8,332 nucleotides of DNA from Candidatus Sumerlaeota bacterium. GTDB taxonomy: Bacteria; Sumerlaeota; Sumerlaeia; SLMS01. Location: the NCBI GenBank assembly GCA_020850785.1, contig JADZDZ010000356.1, forward strand, positions 1-8,332. The letters are read 5' to 3'. Below, one piece after another: positions 1 through 6,018 of this stretch. Every line of letters begins with the position of its first letter. Position 1 is the stretch's first letter. Below the pieces are notes generated by a model, which searched no databases, was not told where the DNA came from, and saw nothing but the letters and a program-made list of their open reading frames with translations. The position numbers and the translations under genes are program-made.

Positions 1-113
1 AATACCCCGACCAGCTCGACGTGTGGACGCACGTCTATGCGGATTATCCCGGCTATCCCGGCCCGGAAGTGAATCCGAACAAGTTCGCCTTCCCCTACAA
101 CGAGTATCCGTGA
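1..113 (+). CDS. pdhA: Probable pyruvate dehydrogenase E1 alpha subunit, C-terminal end only
   Basis: An open frame enters from the left edge (first full codon at base 3) and stops at TGA 111-113, giving 36 residues. E1 alpha binds thiamine diphosphate together with E1 beta and decarboxylates pyruvate. No catalytic motif is in this fragment. The call rests on two points. The gene directly precedes pdhB on the same strand. The tail, with PDQLDVWTHVYADYP followed by an aromatic-rich end, resembles the tail of mitochondrial-type E1 alpha, which has a similar P-x-x-x-L-x-x-x-x-Y-x-x-D-P pattern; that comparison is from memory. The gap to pdhB is 76 bases, with no visible terminator. It could instead be the end of an unrelated aromatic-rich protein. 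Confidence 0.6.
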   Translation, partial: YPDQLDVWTHVYADYPGYPGPEVNPNKFAFPYNEYP

Positions 114-189
114 TCGGCCACGATCACAGGCTTGTTGTTGCTGGTCCCAAACACTTCATCTTTACCGAAAAACTTTTCGAGGAACTCTC

Positions 190-1176
190 ATGGCTGTCAT
201 ATCGTTTCGCGAAGCTCTGAATCAGGCGCTGTTTGAGGAAATGGAGCGCGATGATCAGGTTTTCCTGATGGGCGAGGAAGTGGGGCAGTACCACGGCGCA
301 TACAAGGTGAGTCAGGGGTTGCTTGACCGCTTTGGCGAGAAGCGCGTGATCGATGCGCCAATCACCGAGAACAGCTTCGTCGGCCTTGGCATCGGTGCGG
401 CCCACGTTGGCATGCGTCCCATCATCGAATTGATGACATTCAACTTCGGCATCCTCGCGCTGGACCAGATCATCAACAACGCGGCGAAGCTGCGCTACAT
501 GTCCGGCGGCCAGTTCGCCGTTCCCATGGTGATTCGCGGGCCAAACGGCGCCGGTGGCGCGTTGGCGGCCCAGCACAGTCAGGCGTTGGAATCGCAGTAC
601 GTCCACCTCCCCGGCCTGAAGGTGATCATGCCCTCCACTCCGGCGGACGCGAAGGGTCTTCTGAAGGCCGCCGTGCGCGATCCCGATCCGGTGATCTTCA
701 TGGAGAGCGAAAAGCTGTACAACTACAAGGACGAGGTGCCCGAAGACGCCGACTACGTGCTTCCCATTGGCAAGGCGGACATCAAGCACACTGGTAGCGA
801 CGTGACGATCGTCACCTACGGGCGCATGTACACGCACGCCGTGAAGCCCGCCATCGAACGCCTTGAGGGCGAGGAAGGGATCAGCGTCGAGGTTGTTGAT
901 CCGCGCACGCTGCGTCCGCTCGACCTGCAGACCATCCTTGAATCGGTGAAGAAGACGAACCGCATGGTGCTTGTCGAGGAATCGTGGCCGCAGGCCAGCG
1001 TTGGTGCCTGGATCTGCGAGCAGGTCTACGCCAACGCATTCGATTATCTGGACGCGCCGATTGAACGCCTCAGCCATCTGGACGTTCCGATGCCCTACGC
1101 GAAGAATCTGGAGGAAGAAGTCATTCCTGGTCCGGAAAACGTCGTCGAAGCTGTCAAGGCCGTCTGCTACCGCTAA
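190..1176 (+). CDS. pdhB: Pyruvate dehydrogenase E1 component, beta subunit
   Basis: This 328-residue protein is full length for the E1 beta family (about 325-330). With E1 alpha it forms the cytoplasmic alpha2beta2 enzyme that decarboxylates pyruvate with thiamine diphosphate and passes the acetyl group to the E2 lipoyl arm. Visible family marks are GEEVGQYHGAYK (28-39), DAPITE with Glu60 (expected to contact the cofactor aminopyrimidine), the GPNGAGG turn (117-123), and AAQHSQ with His129, matching the conserved active-site histidine. The C-terminal transketolase-like domain carries VTIVTYGRM and VVDPRTLRPLD. The start is set by GAGGAA at 179-184, 5 bases before the ATG. pdhC follows 36 bases after the stop. 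Branched-chain 2-oxoacid or acetoin dehydrogenase beta subunits are close relatives, but the overall sequence looks most like the pyruvate type. Confidence 0.94.
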   Translation: MAVISFREALNQALFEEMERDDQVFLMGEEVGQYHGAYKVSQGLLDRFGEKRVIDAPITENSFVGLGIGAAHVGMRPIIELMTFNFGILALDQIINNAAKLRYMSGGQFAVPMVIRGPNGAGGALAAQHSQALESQYVHLPGLKVIMPSTPADAKGLLKAAVRDPDPVIFMESEKLYNYKDEVPEDADYVLPIGKADIKHTGSDVTIVTYGRMYTHAVKPAIERLEGEEGISVEVVDPRTLRPLDLQTILESVKKTNRMVLVEESWPQASVGAWICEQVYANAFDYLDAPIERLSHLDVPMPYAKNLEEEVIPGPENVVEAVKAVCYR

Positions 1177-1212
1177 TCCTCCGCCCCATCATCCCGCACA
1201 GGTTAATGTCCC

Positions 1213-2502
1213 ATGGCTAATCCCGTAACGCTTGTCCAGCTCTCCCCGACGATGTCGGAGGGCACGATCGTCAAATGGCTCGTGAAGGAAGGTGACAAGA
1301 TTTCCAGCGGTCAGCAGATCGTGGAAATCGAAACCGACAAGGCCGTGATGGAGCAGGACAGTTTCTTCGATGGCACATTGCTGAAGATCATCGCGAAGGA
1401 AGGTGCGAAGGTTCCGGTGGAAGGTGTGATCGCCATCGTCGGCCAACCGGGCGAGGACATTTCCGCGCTGGGGGGAGGCAACGGGTCGAGCGCTCCCGCC
1501 GCGAAGGGGAAGGCTGCCGCCGCACCCGCAGAACCGGCCGCGACCAAGCCCGCCGATGCTCCCGCCGCGAAGCCCGCACATTCGCGCGTTCCTCCCGCTC
1601 CTGCGAAAGCCGCATCTGCCACAGCAGGGGGGGAGCGGGTGTTGGCGTCGCCGCTCGCACGAAAGGTGGCGAAGGATGCCGGTGTTGAGCTTCAGGGAAT
1701 TTCCGGCAGCGGCCCCCAGGGGCGCGTGATTCGCAGGGACGTGGAAAACGCCGTCGCCAGCAGTGGCAGCAAGGCCGTCGCGAAGGTCGTCGCCGCGCCG
1801 GTCGCAACGGTGTCTGACTTGGTGGATGAGGAAATCAAGCTGAGCGGAATGCGCCAGACCATCGCGCGTCGCCTGCTGGAGTCGAAGCAAACTGTTCCGC
1901 ACTTCCAGCTCTGCATCGACGTGCGTGGTGAAGGCCTCCTTGCCGCCGTGGCGAAGATCAAGAATGCAATGCCTGATGCGAAGGTTACCGTCACGCACTT
2001 CATCATCAAGGCGATGGCGTCGGTTGCGCTTCGCCACAAGGCCATCCGCAGCCAGTGGGCGGAGGATCGTCTCAACGTGCTTGGGAATACAAATATCAGC
2101 GTTGCCGTTGCGATTGAGGATGGATTGCTGACGCCGGTGCTGCGCGACGTTCACACGAAGGGTGTGCTGCAACTGGCGCAGGAACTGCGCGAAGCCGCCG
2201 CAAAGGCGCGCGCGCGGAAGCTGACACCCGCAGACATGAGCGGTGGCATCCAAACCCTGAGCAATCTGGGTATGTATGGCATCAACCAGTTCGCAGCGAT
2301 CATCAATCCTCCGGAGTCCTCCATTCTGGCGGTCGCCGCGATGGAAGACCGTCCCGTGGTGGAGGATGGAAAGATCGTCCCCGCCAAGGTCATGACAATC
2401 ACCATGGGTTGCGATCATCGCGTGATTGACGGCGCGGTTGCCGCGCAATATTTGCAGGACCTGAAAGCAACACTGGAAAACCCGGTGATGATGTTGTTGT
2501 AG
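1213..2502 (+). CDS. pdhC: Dihydrolipoamide acetyltransferase, E2 core of pyruvate dehydrogenase
   Basis: This 429-residue E2 protein takes the acetyl group from E1 on its lipoyl arm and transfers it to coenzyme A; it also forms the structural core of the complex. Domains in order are one lipoyl domain (about 1-85, with ETDKAVME and lipoyl-lysine Lys43), an Ala/Pro/Lys-rich flexible linker (about 90-140), a peripheral subunit-binding domain (about 143-181, with ASPLARKVAKDAGV and GPQGRVIRRDV), a second short linker, and the catalytic domain (about 205-429). The active-site signature HRVIDG (His402, Asp406) and the preceding SNLGMYGINQFAAIINPPES are intact. There is a single lipoyl domain, against three in E. 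coli. The ATG has a modest AGG 10 bases upstream. The gene sits between pdhB and a secreted-protein gene only 16 bases downstream. No E3 gene is present in the window. Confidence 0.94.
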   Translation: MANPVTLVQLSPTMSEGTIVKWLVKEGDKISSGQQIVEIETDKAVMEQDSFFDGTLLKIIAKEGAKVPVEGVIAIVGQPGEDISALGGGNGSSAPAAKGKAAAAPAEPAATKPADAPAAKPAHSRVPPAPAKAASATAGGERVLASPLARKVAKDAGVELQGISGSGPQGRVIRRDVENAVASSGSKAVAKVVAAPVATVSDLVDEEIKLSGMRQTIARRLLESKQTVPHFQLCIDVRGEGLLAAVAKIKNAMPDAKVTVTHFIIKAMASVALRHKAIRSQWAEDRLNVLGNTNISVAVAIEDGLLTPVLRDVHTKGVLQLAQELREAAAKARARKLTPADMSGGIQTLSNLGMYGINQFAAIINPPESSILAVAAMEDRPVVEDGKIVPAKVMTITMGCDHRVIDGAVAAQYLQDLKATLENPVMMLL

Positions 2503-2507
2503 GAAAA

Positions 2508-2513
2508 GAGGAA
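2508..2513 (+). promoter_or_regulatory. Ribosome binding site of the secreted-protein gene
   Basis: GAGGAA lies 5 bases before ATG 2519 and just 5 bases after the pdhC stop (TAG 2500-2502). It fixes the start of the secreted protein at the residue that opens a good signal peptide. It also supports this gene being translated from the pdh transcript. Confidence 0.7.
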
Positions 2514-2518
2514 TTCAG

Positions 2519-3688
2519 ATGAAGTCTGCTGCTTGGCGCGCCGGGGTGTTTCTGGCATTGATGTCGTGGGCCACATTGGCTCCCGGTGAAACGGAAGCTG
2601 AGCGTGAGTTGAAGCACAGCACCTACAGCTTCACGTTCAACCTTGGCGAAGACGGCTGGACGAAGAACGTCAACGTTCCCGGCTTTGATCCATGCGAGGG
2701 CGGATACGAGTCGGGCCGTCAGGGGATCGGGCTCACGACCGGTTCCAACACCAACAGCTTCGCGTATTACGAATCTCCCCTCTTCGATCTCTACAGCCCT
2801 CCCACATTCAAGGTTGAGCGCGGCGAACGAGGCGTCTCCGACCGTCTCTTCCGCGGCATCCTGTCGATCTACAATCCAAACACAGATCCCATGAAAATTC
2901 CAACACTGCGCTTCCGCGCGTCGTTGGAGGATTTTTCGCAGACTTCCGCATATATTGTAAATTCCACGGGCGACAACAAAGCCCTTCCGTTGGTCAACGG
3001 CACGATCCTTTATCGTGTGTGGCTGTTTCTTCCACCGGGTCAGGACACGATCCGCCTTGATTATGACGTCCTGAACTTTGACCCCAGCGATGCACCGCAC
3101 GCGAAGATGATCCTGACGGATGCGGGCATTTCGGGAATCGATCCTGCCGACTACGGCCCGCCGGATTCGACGCTGGACCTTGACTTCACCACGTCCGCCC
3201 ACGGCTTCACGCAACGCAGCGTTCCCGGCAGCTTCGGAGTTCCGGAATTCCTGCATTCCGGCACGAAGGGCCTTGGCCTTCATCGCCATCCCGACAAGCC
3301 GGAAACAGACCCCGCAGTGGACTTCGGTTTTTGGGGGAAGGAAAACGTCACCACAATTTACGGCGACAGCATCTATCGTATTTCCTGGACCATCGAAAGC
3401 GATGCGCAGCCGACGGAAAAACTGAAGGTTCCCGTCTTCCGCATGCGAATCAACACCGGCAGCCTGCAGTTTGGCGGCTTCCTGAGTGTCGATAGCCGCG
3501 ACGAGAATTCGATTATTCCCACGGCGGGAAATCCCGTGACCTACGATCAATGGTATCGCCCGCAGGAGCAGATCGAAAGCGATTCCCTGATCCTGTCCTT
3601 CGACATGATTGGCACCGGGCTTGAAGGCGAGGACCCGAACGTCCCCGTGTACGTCCGCTCGATTTCCATCAATCGCTACATTTTCTGA
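2519..3688 (+). CDS. Secreted protein of unknown function with two copies of one beta-rich domain
   Basis: I do not recognise this 389-residue protein. It opens with a signal peptide: Lys2 and Arg7, a hydrophobic stretch at about 8-21, and likely cleavage near residues 21-24. No lipobox cysteine or C-terminal anchor is seen, so export to the periplasm or beyond is likely. The mature part looks like one domain twice, at about 34-207 and 216-389. Each copy starts with S-T, a short strand ending in F, then G-W/F-T, and continues with a G-I/L-G-L segment, a strand containing I-P-T-L-R-F-R or V-P-V-F-R-M-R, and a closing strand with an L-S-F-D or L-D-Y-D type motif. Alternating hydrophobic residues and many Asn, Asp, Gly and Thr suggest a beta-sandwich, perhaps a carbohydrate-binding-like fold; that is inference. 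No catalytic motif was seen. It sits between pdhC and gluQ with gaps of 16 and 7 bases, so it is probably co-transcribed, although its role need not be metabolic. Confidence 0.85.
   Translation: MKSAAWRAGVFLALMSWATLAPGETEAERELKHSTYSFTFNLGEDGWTKNVNVPGFDPCEGGYESGRQGIGLTTGSNTNSFAYYESPLFDLYSPPTFKVERGERGVSDRLFRGILSIYNPNTDPMKIPTLRFRASLEDFSQTSAYIVNSTGDNKALPLVNGTILYRVWLFLPPGQDTIRLDYDVLNFDPSDAPHAKMILTDAGISGIDPADYGPPDSTLDLDFTTSAHGFTQRSVPGSFGVPEFLHSGTKGLGLHRHPDKPETDPAVDFGFWGKENVTTIYGDSIYRISWTIESDAQPTEKLKVPVFRMRINTGSLQFGGFLSVDSRDENSIIPTAGNPVTYDQWYRPQEQIESDSLILSFDMIGTGLEGEDPNVPVYVRSISINRYIF
2618..3139 (+). other. First copy of the duplicated domain in the secreted protein
   Basis: Codons 34-207 encode copy 1. 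Key shared positions are Ser34-Thr35, Phe40, Gly46-Trp47-Thr48, the GRQGIGL segment, IPTLRFRAS, and a final strand running to GISGI. It has no close nucleotide identity with copy 2, so the duplication is old. Confidence 0.6.
3164..3685 (+). other. Second copy of the duplicated domain in the secreted protein
   Basis: Codons 216-389 encode copy 2. It repeats the pattern with DSTLDLDF, HGFT, GTKGLGL, VPVFRMRIN, LILSFDM and a final VYVRSISI strand. A Pro/Asp-rich linker of about 8 residues separates it from copy 1. Confidence 0.6.
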
Positions 3689-3695
3689 CACCATC

Positions 3696-4619
3696 ATGGG
3701 CCGCCGCAGCGGTGCAGGGCGCTATGCCCCGTCGCCGACGGGCTTGCTGCACGCGGGGAACCTGCGCACGGCGCTGGCCGCATGGGCCTCCGCCCGCGCG
3801 GGGGGAATGCATTTCCTGCTGCGCGTGGAGGACATCGACCGTCCGCGCTGCAAGCGGGAGCTGGAAGCGCGCCAACTGGCGGACCTGAAGCTGCTCGGCA
3901 TCGACTGGGACGGGGAGCCAATCCGTCAGAATGAACGTATAGACATCTATACAACTCATTTTGAAGCCCTCAGGTCCTCCGGCGAAGTGTATCCCTGCTT
4001 CTGCTCCCGGAAGGATATTGCTGATGCGCTGAGCGCGCCGCACGGACCCGGCAGTGACGCCTATCCGGGCACCTGTCGGGCTCTGCCGCCGGATGAGGCT
4101 GCCCGGCGGATGGCCGCGGGGGCGCAGCACTGCTGGAGGATTCGCGTGGGCGATGCTCCCAAGGTGTTTCACGATGAATTTGCGGGCGTCGTTTCGATCG
4201 ATCTTGAAACGAATGGTGGTGATTTCGTCATCCGCCGCGCCGATGGATTGTTTTCCTATCAGTTTGTCTGCGCCGTGGATGATGCGCTCACGGGCGTGAC
4301 CGAGGTGGTACGGGCCGACGATCTGCTCGATTCGGGATTGCGGCAGGCGTGGATCCTTGCGCGTCTCAAGCTGCCGACTCCGGCATACCGCCACATTCCA
4401 CTCATGCACGCTGCGGATGGAAGGCGCCTTGCGAAGCGCGAGGGGAGCGATGACCTGCGCGGAATTCTTTCCCGCGGAAAAACCATTGATGAAGTGCGCG
4501 GAGCGCTTGCGGCATCGCTCGGCCAGTGTGATCCGGGGGAGCCCATCACGATGGATGAACTGGTGAAGCGTTGGGATTGGAGTCGTGTGCCGAAGGCCGC
4601 CGCTGTTTGGGAGGAGTAA
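3696..4619 (+). CDS. gluQ: Glutamyl-Q tRNA(Asp) synthetase
   Basis: This 307-residue enzyme activates glutamate and attaches it to the queuosine base at the wobble position of tRNA-Asp, not to the tRNA 3' end. It is a shortened paralogue of glutamyl-tRNA synthetase lacking the anticodon-binding domain, and the length fits (about 290-310). Visible marks are APSPTGLLHAGN with the HIGH-type motif His19-Asn22, RVEDIDRPR, a zinc site of Cys101, Cys103, Tyr123 and Cys127 (the same Cys-x-Cys/Tyr-x3-Cys arrangement as the E. coli enzyme), FVIRRADGLFSYQF, and a degenerate KMSKS-type RLAKR at 244-248. The ATG at 3696 was chosen because the conserved N-terminus begins within a few residues. The frame is open further upstream but that part overlaps the preceding gene. 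The gap is 7 bases and no Shine-Dalgarno is evident, so translation may be coupled to the secreted-protein gene. Confidence 0.93.
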   Translation: MGRRSGAGRYAPSPTGLLHAGNLRTALAAWASARAGGMHFLLRVEDIDRPRCKRELEARQLADLKLLGIDWDGEPIRQNERIDIYTTHFEALRSSGEVYPCFCSRKDIADALSAPHGPGSDAYPGTCRALPPDEAARRMAAGAQHCWRIRVGDAPKVFHDEFAGVVSIDLETNGGDFVIRRADGLFSYQFVCAVDDALTGVTEVVRADDLLDSGLRQAWILARLKLPTPAYRHIPLMHAADGRRLAKREGSDDLRGILSRGKTIDEVRGALAASLGQCDPGEPITMDELVKRWDWSRVPKAAAVWEE

Positions 4620-4624
4620 CCGAC

Positions 4625-4670
4625 GGCGGGTTGCGACTGCTTCTCTCGCCTTGCATCGGGGCGCCTTTTT
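4625..4670 (+). terminator. Possible intrinsic terminator after gluQ
   Basis: GGCG (4625-4628) can pair with CGCC (4662-4665), and inside it CGA plus TGC (4634-4636, 4638-4640) with GCA plus TCG (4653-4655, 4656-4658). Five T's follow directly at 4666-4670. The stem has an internal loop and a bulge and the apical loop is 12 bases, so it is imperfect. It lies just beyond gluQ and would separate the pdh-gluQ unit from lpxK. The rest of the 4620-4763 gap shows nothing firm except a possible N-terminal extension of lpxK. Confidence 0.35.
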
Positions 4671-4763
4671 CCACTGTCTAGCGGGGAATTTTCTGAAGGA
4701 TTAGCTGCCATTCTTTCCGACTTCTTCAATCGCATTGCCGACCAGAAACGTCCCCGGACGGCG

Positions 4764-5840
4764 TTGGACAGCGCCGCGCAATTGGCCGCCTCCGCAGTGA
4801 GTTCTGTCTACGGCGCGGGCGCGTTTCTCGATCGCTTCCTCCACGAGGCCGGAGTGCGCCCGCGTCGCGCGCTTCCCGCCGTTGTGCTCAGCGTTGGCAA
4901 CATCACCGTGGGCGGCACCGGCAAGTCACCCTTTTGTCTTTGGCTGCTGGAATTTCTGAGGCGTGAGAACCGGCAGTGCGCGCTGATCTCACGCGGATAC
5001 GGACGCGACAACGAGGACGAGTTGGTGGTCGTTCATGATGGCAGCCATCTGCGGGCCTCCACGCGCCAGGCGGGCGATGAGCCTGTCATGCTGGCGCGTT
5101 CGCTGGGCGACGTGCCGGTGATTGCCTGTGCGGATCGCCATCAGGCGGGTGCCTATGCGCTGAAAAAATTCAACGTGGACACGCTCGTGCTGGATGATGG
5201 TTTTCAGCATCACGCGCTGCATCGGCAGGGAGACATCGTGCTTGTCGATTCCACGAAGCGCCTCTCTTCGCTGCGACTACTGCCCCGCGGCAGCCTGCGG
5301 GAGGCGCCGTCGGTGTTGGCGCGGGCGCATCTGATCGTGCTCACGCGTTGGAATCAGTCAAAGTGCCGCGGGGCGATACTGCGCGAGGTCAAAGAGGTGG
5401 CGCCCTCCGTGCCCGTGGTTCGCGCGCACGTGGAGGTCACGTCCGCCGTCGAGCTTTCCTCGCGGGATGCGGTGCCGCTCGATGCGCTCTCCGGCAAGTC
5501 CGCGTTCCTGCTTTGTGCGGTCGCGAATCCCTACTCCGTGCGGGAAAGCGTGGCCGCCACCGGGCTGAAGATCATCGGAAGCAAAATCCTGAAGGACCAC
5601 GAACGCGTGACGAAGGAACAGCTTCTAAAGCTGGACAGCGTTCGCCGCCGCGCCGGGGCTGATTACCTTGTCGTGACCGAAAAGGACGCGGTGAAGTTGA
5701 CGGAACTGGGGAACCTGCCGCCGGGCATCATCGCCCTGCGGGCGCGGCTGAAGATGGCTTCGGAGGCGGATGAGAAGCGCGCCCATGCCGCCATCCGTTC
5801 CCGGCTTCACGTCAGGACGCTACGGGGCTACCTGCGATAA
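4764..5840 (+). CDS. lpxK: Tetraacyldisaccharide 4'-kinase (lipid A biosynthesis)
   Basis: LpxK phosphorylates the 4' position of the lipid A disaccharide precursor with ATP at the inner face of the inner membrane. As called from TTG 4764 the protein has 358 residues (E. coli about 328). The N-terminus has a short amphipathic/hydrophobic stretch ending SSVYGAGAFLDRFL, as in the family's membrane-binding helix. Then come VGNITVGGTGKSP (P-loop, Lys54), SRGYGRD, QAGDEP with Asp105, and DDGFQHH (144-150), followed by KDHE with His279 and VVTEKDAVKL. Asp105 and His279 appear to match the catalytic Asp/His pair described for the Aquifex enzyme (alignment from memory). The start is uncertain: no in-frame ATG or GTG lies between the gluQ stop and the P-loop region, and the frame is open back to 4620. 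A longer form from an ATT at 4710, with AAGGA at 4696-4700, is possible. Confidence 0.92.
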   Translation: MDSAAQLAASAVSSVYGAGAFLDRFLHEAGVRPRRALPAVVLSVGNITVGGTGKSPFCLWLLEFLRRENRQCALISRGYGRDNEDELVVVHDGSHLRASTRQAGDEPVMLARSLGDVPVIACADRHQAGAYALKKFNVDTLVLDDGFQHHALHRQGDIVLVDSTKRLSSLRLLPRGSLREAPSVLARAHLIVLTRWNQSKCRGAILREVKEVAPSVPVVRAHVEVTSAVELSSRDAVPLDALSGKSAFLLCAVANPYSVRESVAATGLKIIGSKILKDHERVTKEQLLKLDSVRRRAGADYLVVTEKDAVKLTELGNLPPGIIALRARLKMASEADEKRAHAAIRSRLHVRTLRGYLR

Positions 5841-5846
5841 ATCTGT

Positions 5847-5880
5847 GGGGCCTCCCTGCACAATTATGGTGCAGGGCCCT
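5847..5880 (+). terminator. Strong hairpin after lpxK, probable terminator
   Basis: CCCTGCAC (5854-5861) and GTGCAGGG (5869-5876) form a perfect 8-bp GC-rich stem with a 7-base loop. GGG (5848-5850) can add pairs with CCC (5877-5879) past a 3-base bulge. It begins 13 bases after the lpxK stop. Only two T's follow, so it is not a textbook intrinsic terminator. It could also act as an mRNA 3' end stabiliser. Confidence 0.45.
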
Positions 5881-5889
5881 TCAGGCGGG

Positions 5890-5910
5890 ATTCCTTGAAA
5901 GCGAAGGAAT
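5890..5910. repeat. Perfect 7-bp inverted repeat, possible operator
   Basis: ATTCCTT (5890-5896) and AAGGAAT (5904-5910) are perfect inverted repeats separated by 7 bases. The left arm overlaps a possible -35 box (TTGAAA, 5895-5900) of the prepilin operon. The spacing fits either a dimeric repressor site or an RNA hairpin. No run of T's follows directly. Confidence 0.35.
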
Positions 5911-5921
5911 TAATGTAAGAT
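5895..5921 (+). promoter_or_regulatory. Candidate sigma-70-type promoter for the prepilin genes
   Basis: TTGAAA (5895-5900) and TAAGAT (5916-5921) resemble -35 and -10 boxes with a short 15-base spacer. They lie in a distinctly AT-rich stretch (about 5905-5940) in an otherwise GC-rich window, downstream of the lpxK hairpin. The spacer is shorter than the usual 17, so this is tentative. Confidence 0.25.
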
Positions 5922-5947
5922 AAGCATTTTCAATTGTATGCAACCTG

Positions 5948-5976
5948 CTGCCACGTGGTTCGGCGACTGGCATAAT
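5948..5976 (+). promoter_or_regulatory. Alternative candidate promoter nearer the first prepilin gene
   Basis: CTGCCA (5948-5953) and CATAAT (5971-5976) are spaced by 17 bases. The -10 box is a one-base variant of TATAAT, while the -35 matches four of six. Transcription would start near 5983, leaving a leader of roughly 35 bases before ATG 6019. If used, it would rule out the upstream start at 5938. Confidence 0.25.
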
Positions 5977-6018
5977 TATCTCTTTTCTCCACTCCAAAAG
6001 GAACAAACGGGTTTTCCC

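Noticed and set aside
166..179. A 5-bp hairpin (CGAAA/TTTCG) next to the pdhB ribosome site
   Set aside because: The stem is short and AT-rich, and overlaps the ribosome site by only one base. It is likely chance and not a control element.
124..1077. A 317-codon open frame on the - strand opposite pdhB
   Set aside because: It mirrors a clear E1 beta gene, and no motif was recognised in the reverse protein.
1189..2448. A 419-codon open frame on the - strand opposite pdhC
   Set aside because: The + strand encodes an unmistakable E2 protein with an intact lipoyl site and HRVIDG. The reverse frame is a low-complexity Arg/His-rich shadow.
3609..3695. A 29-residue N-terminal extension of gluQ
   Set aside because: It overlaps the end of the secreted-protein gene in another frame and is Arg/Thr/Ser-rich shadow sequence. 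The family N-terminus begins just after the ATG at 3696.
2399..3697. A long open frame on the - strand opposite the secreted-protein gene
   Set aside because: The + strand gene has a ribosome site, a signal peptide, repeated domain motifs and operon spacing. The reverse reading shows no family motif and is a codon-bias shadow typical of GC-rich DNA.
5844..5862. A sigma-54-like TGG...TGCA element near the lpxK hairpin
   Set aside because: The GG to GC spacing is 9 bases instead of 10 and the sequence is part of the hairpin stem, so the resemblance is best explained by the stem.
5938..6018. An upstream ATG giving the first prepilin a 44-residue leader
   Set aside because: No ribosome site precedes ATG 5938, the extra residues are not leader-like, and a candidate promoter lies inside this stretch. 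The start at 6019 gives a normal 17-residue leader.
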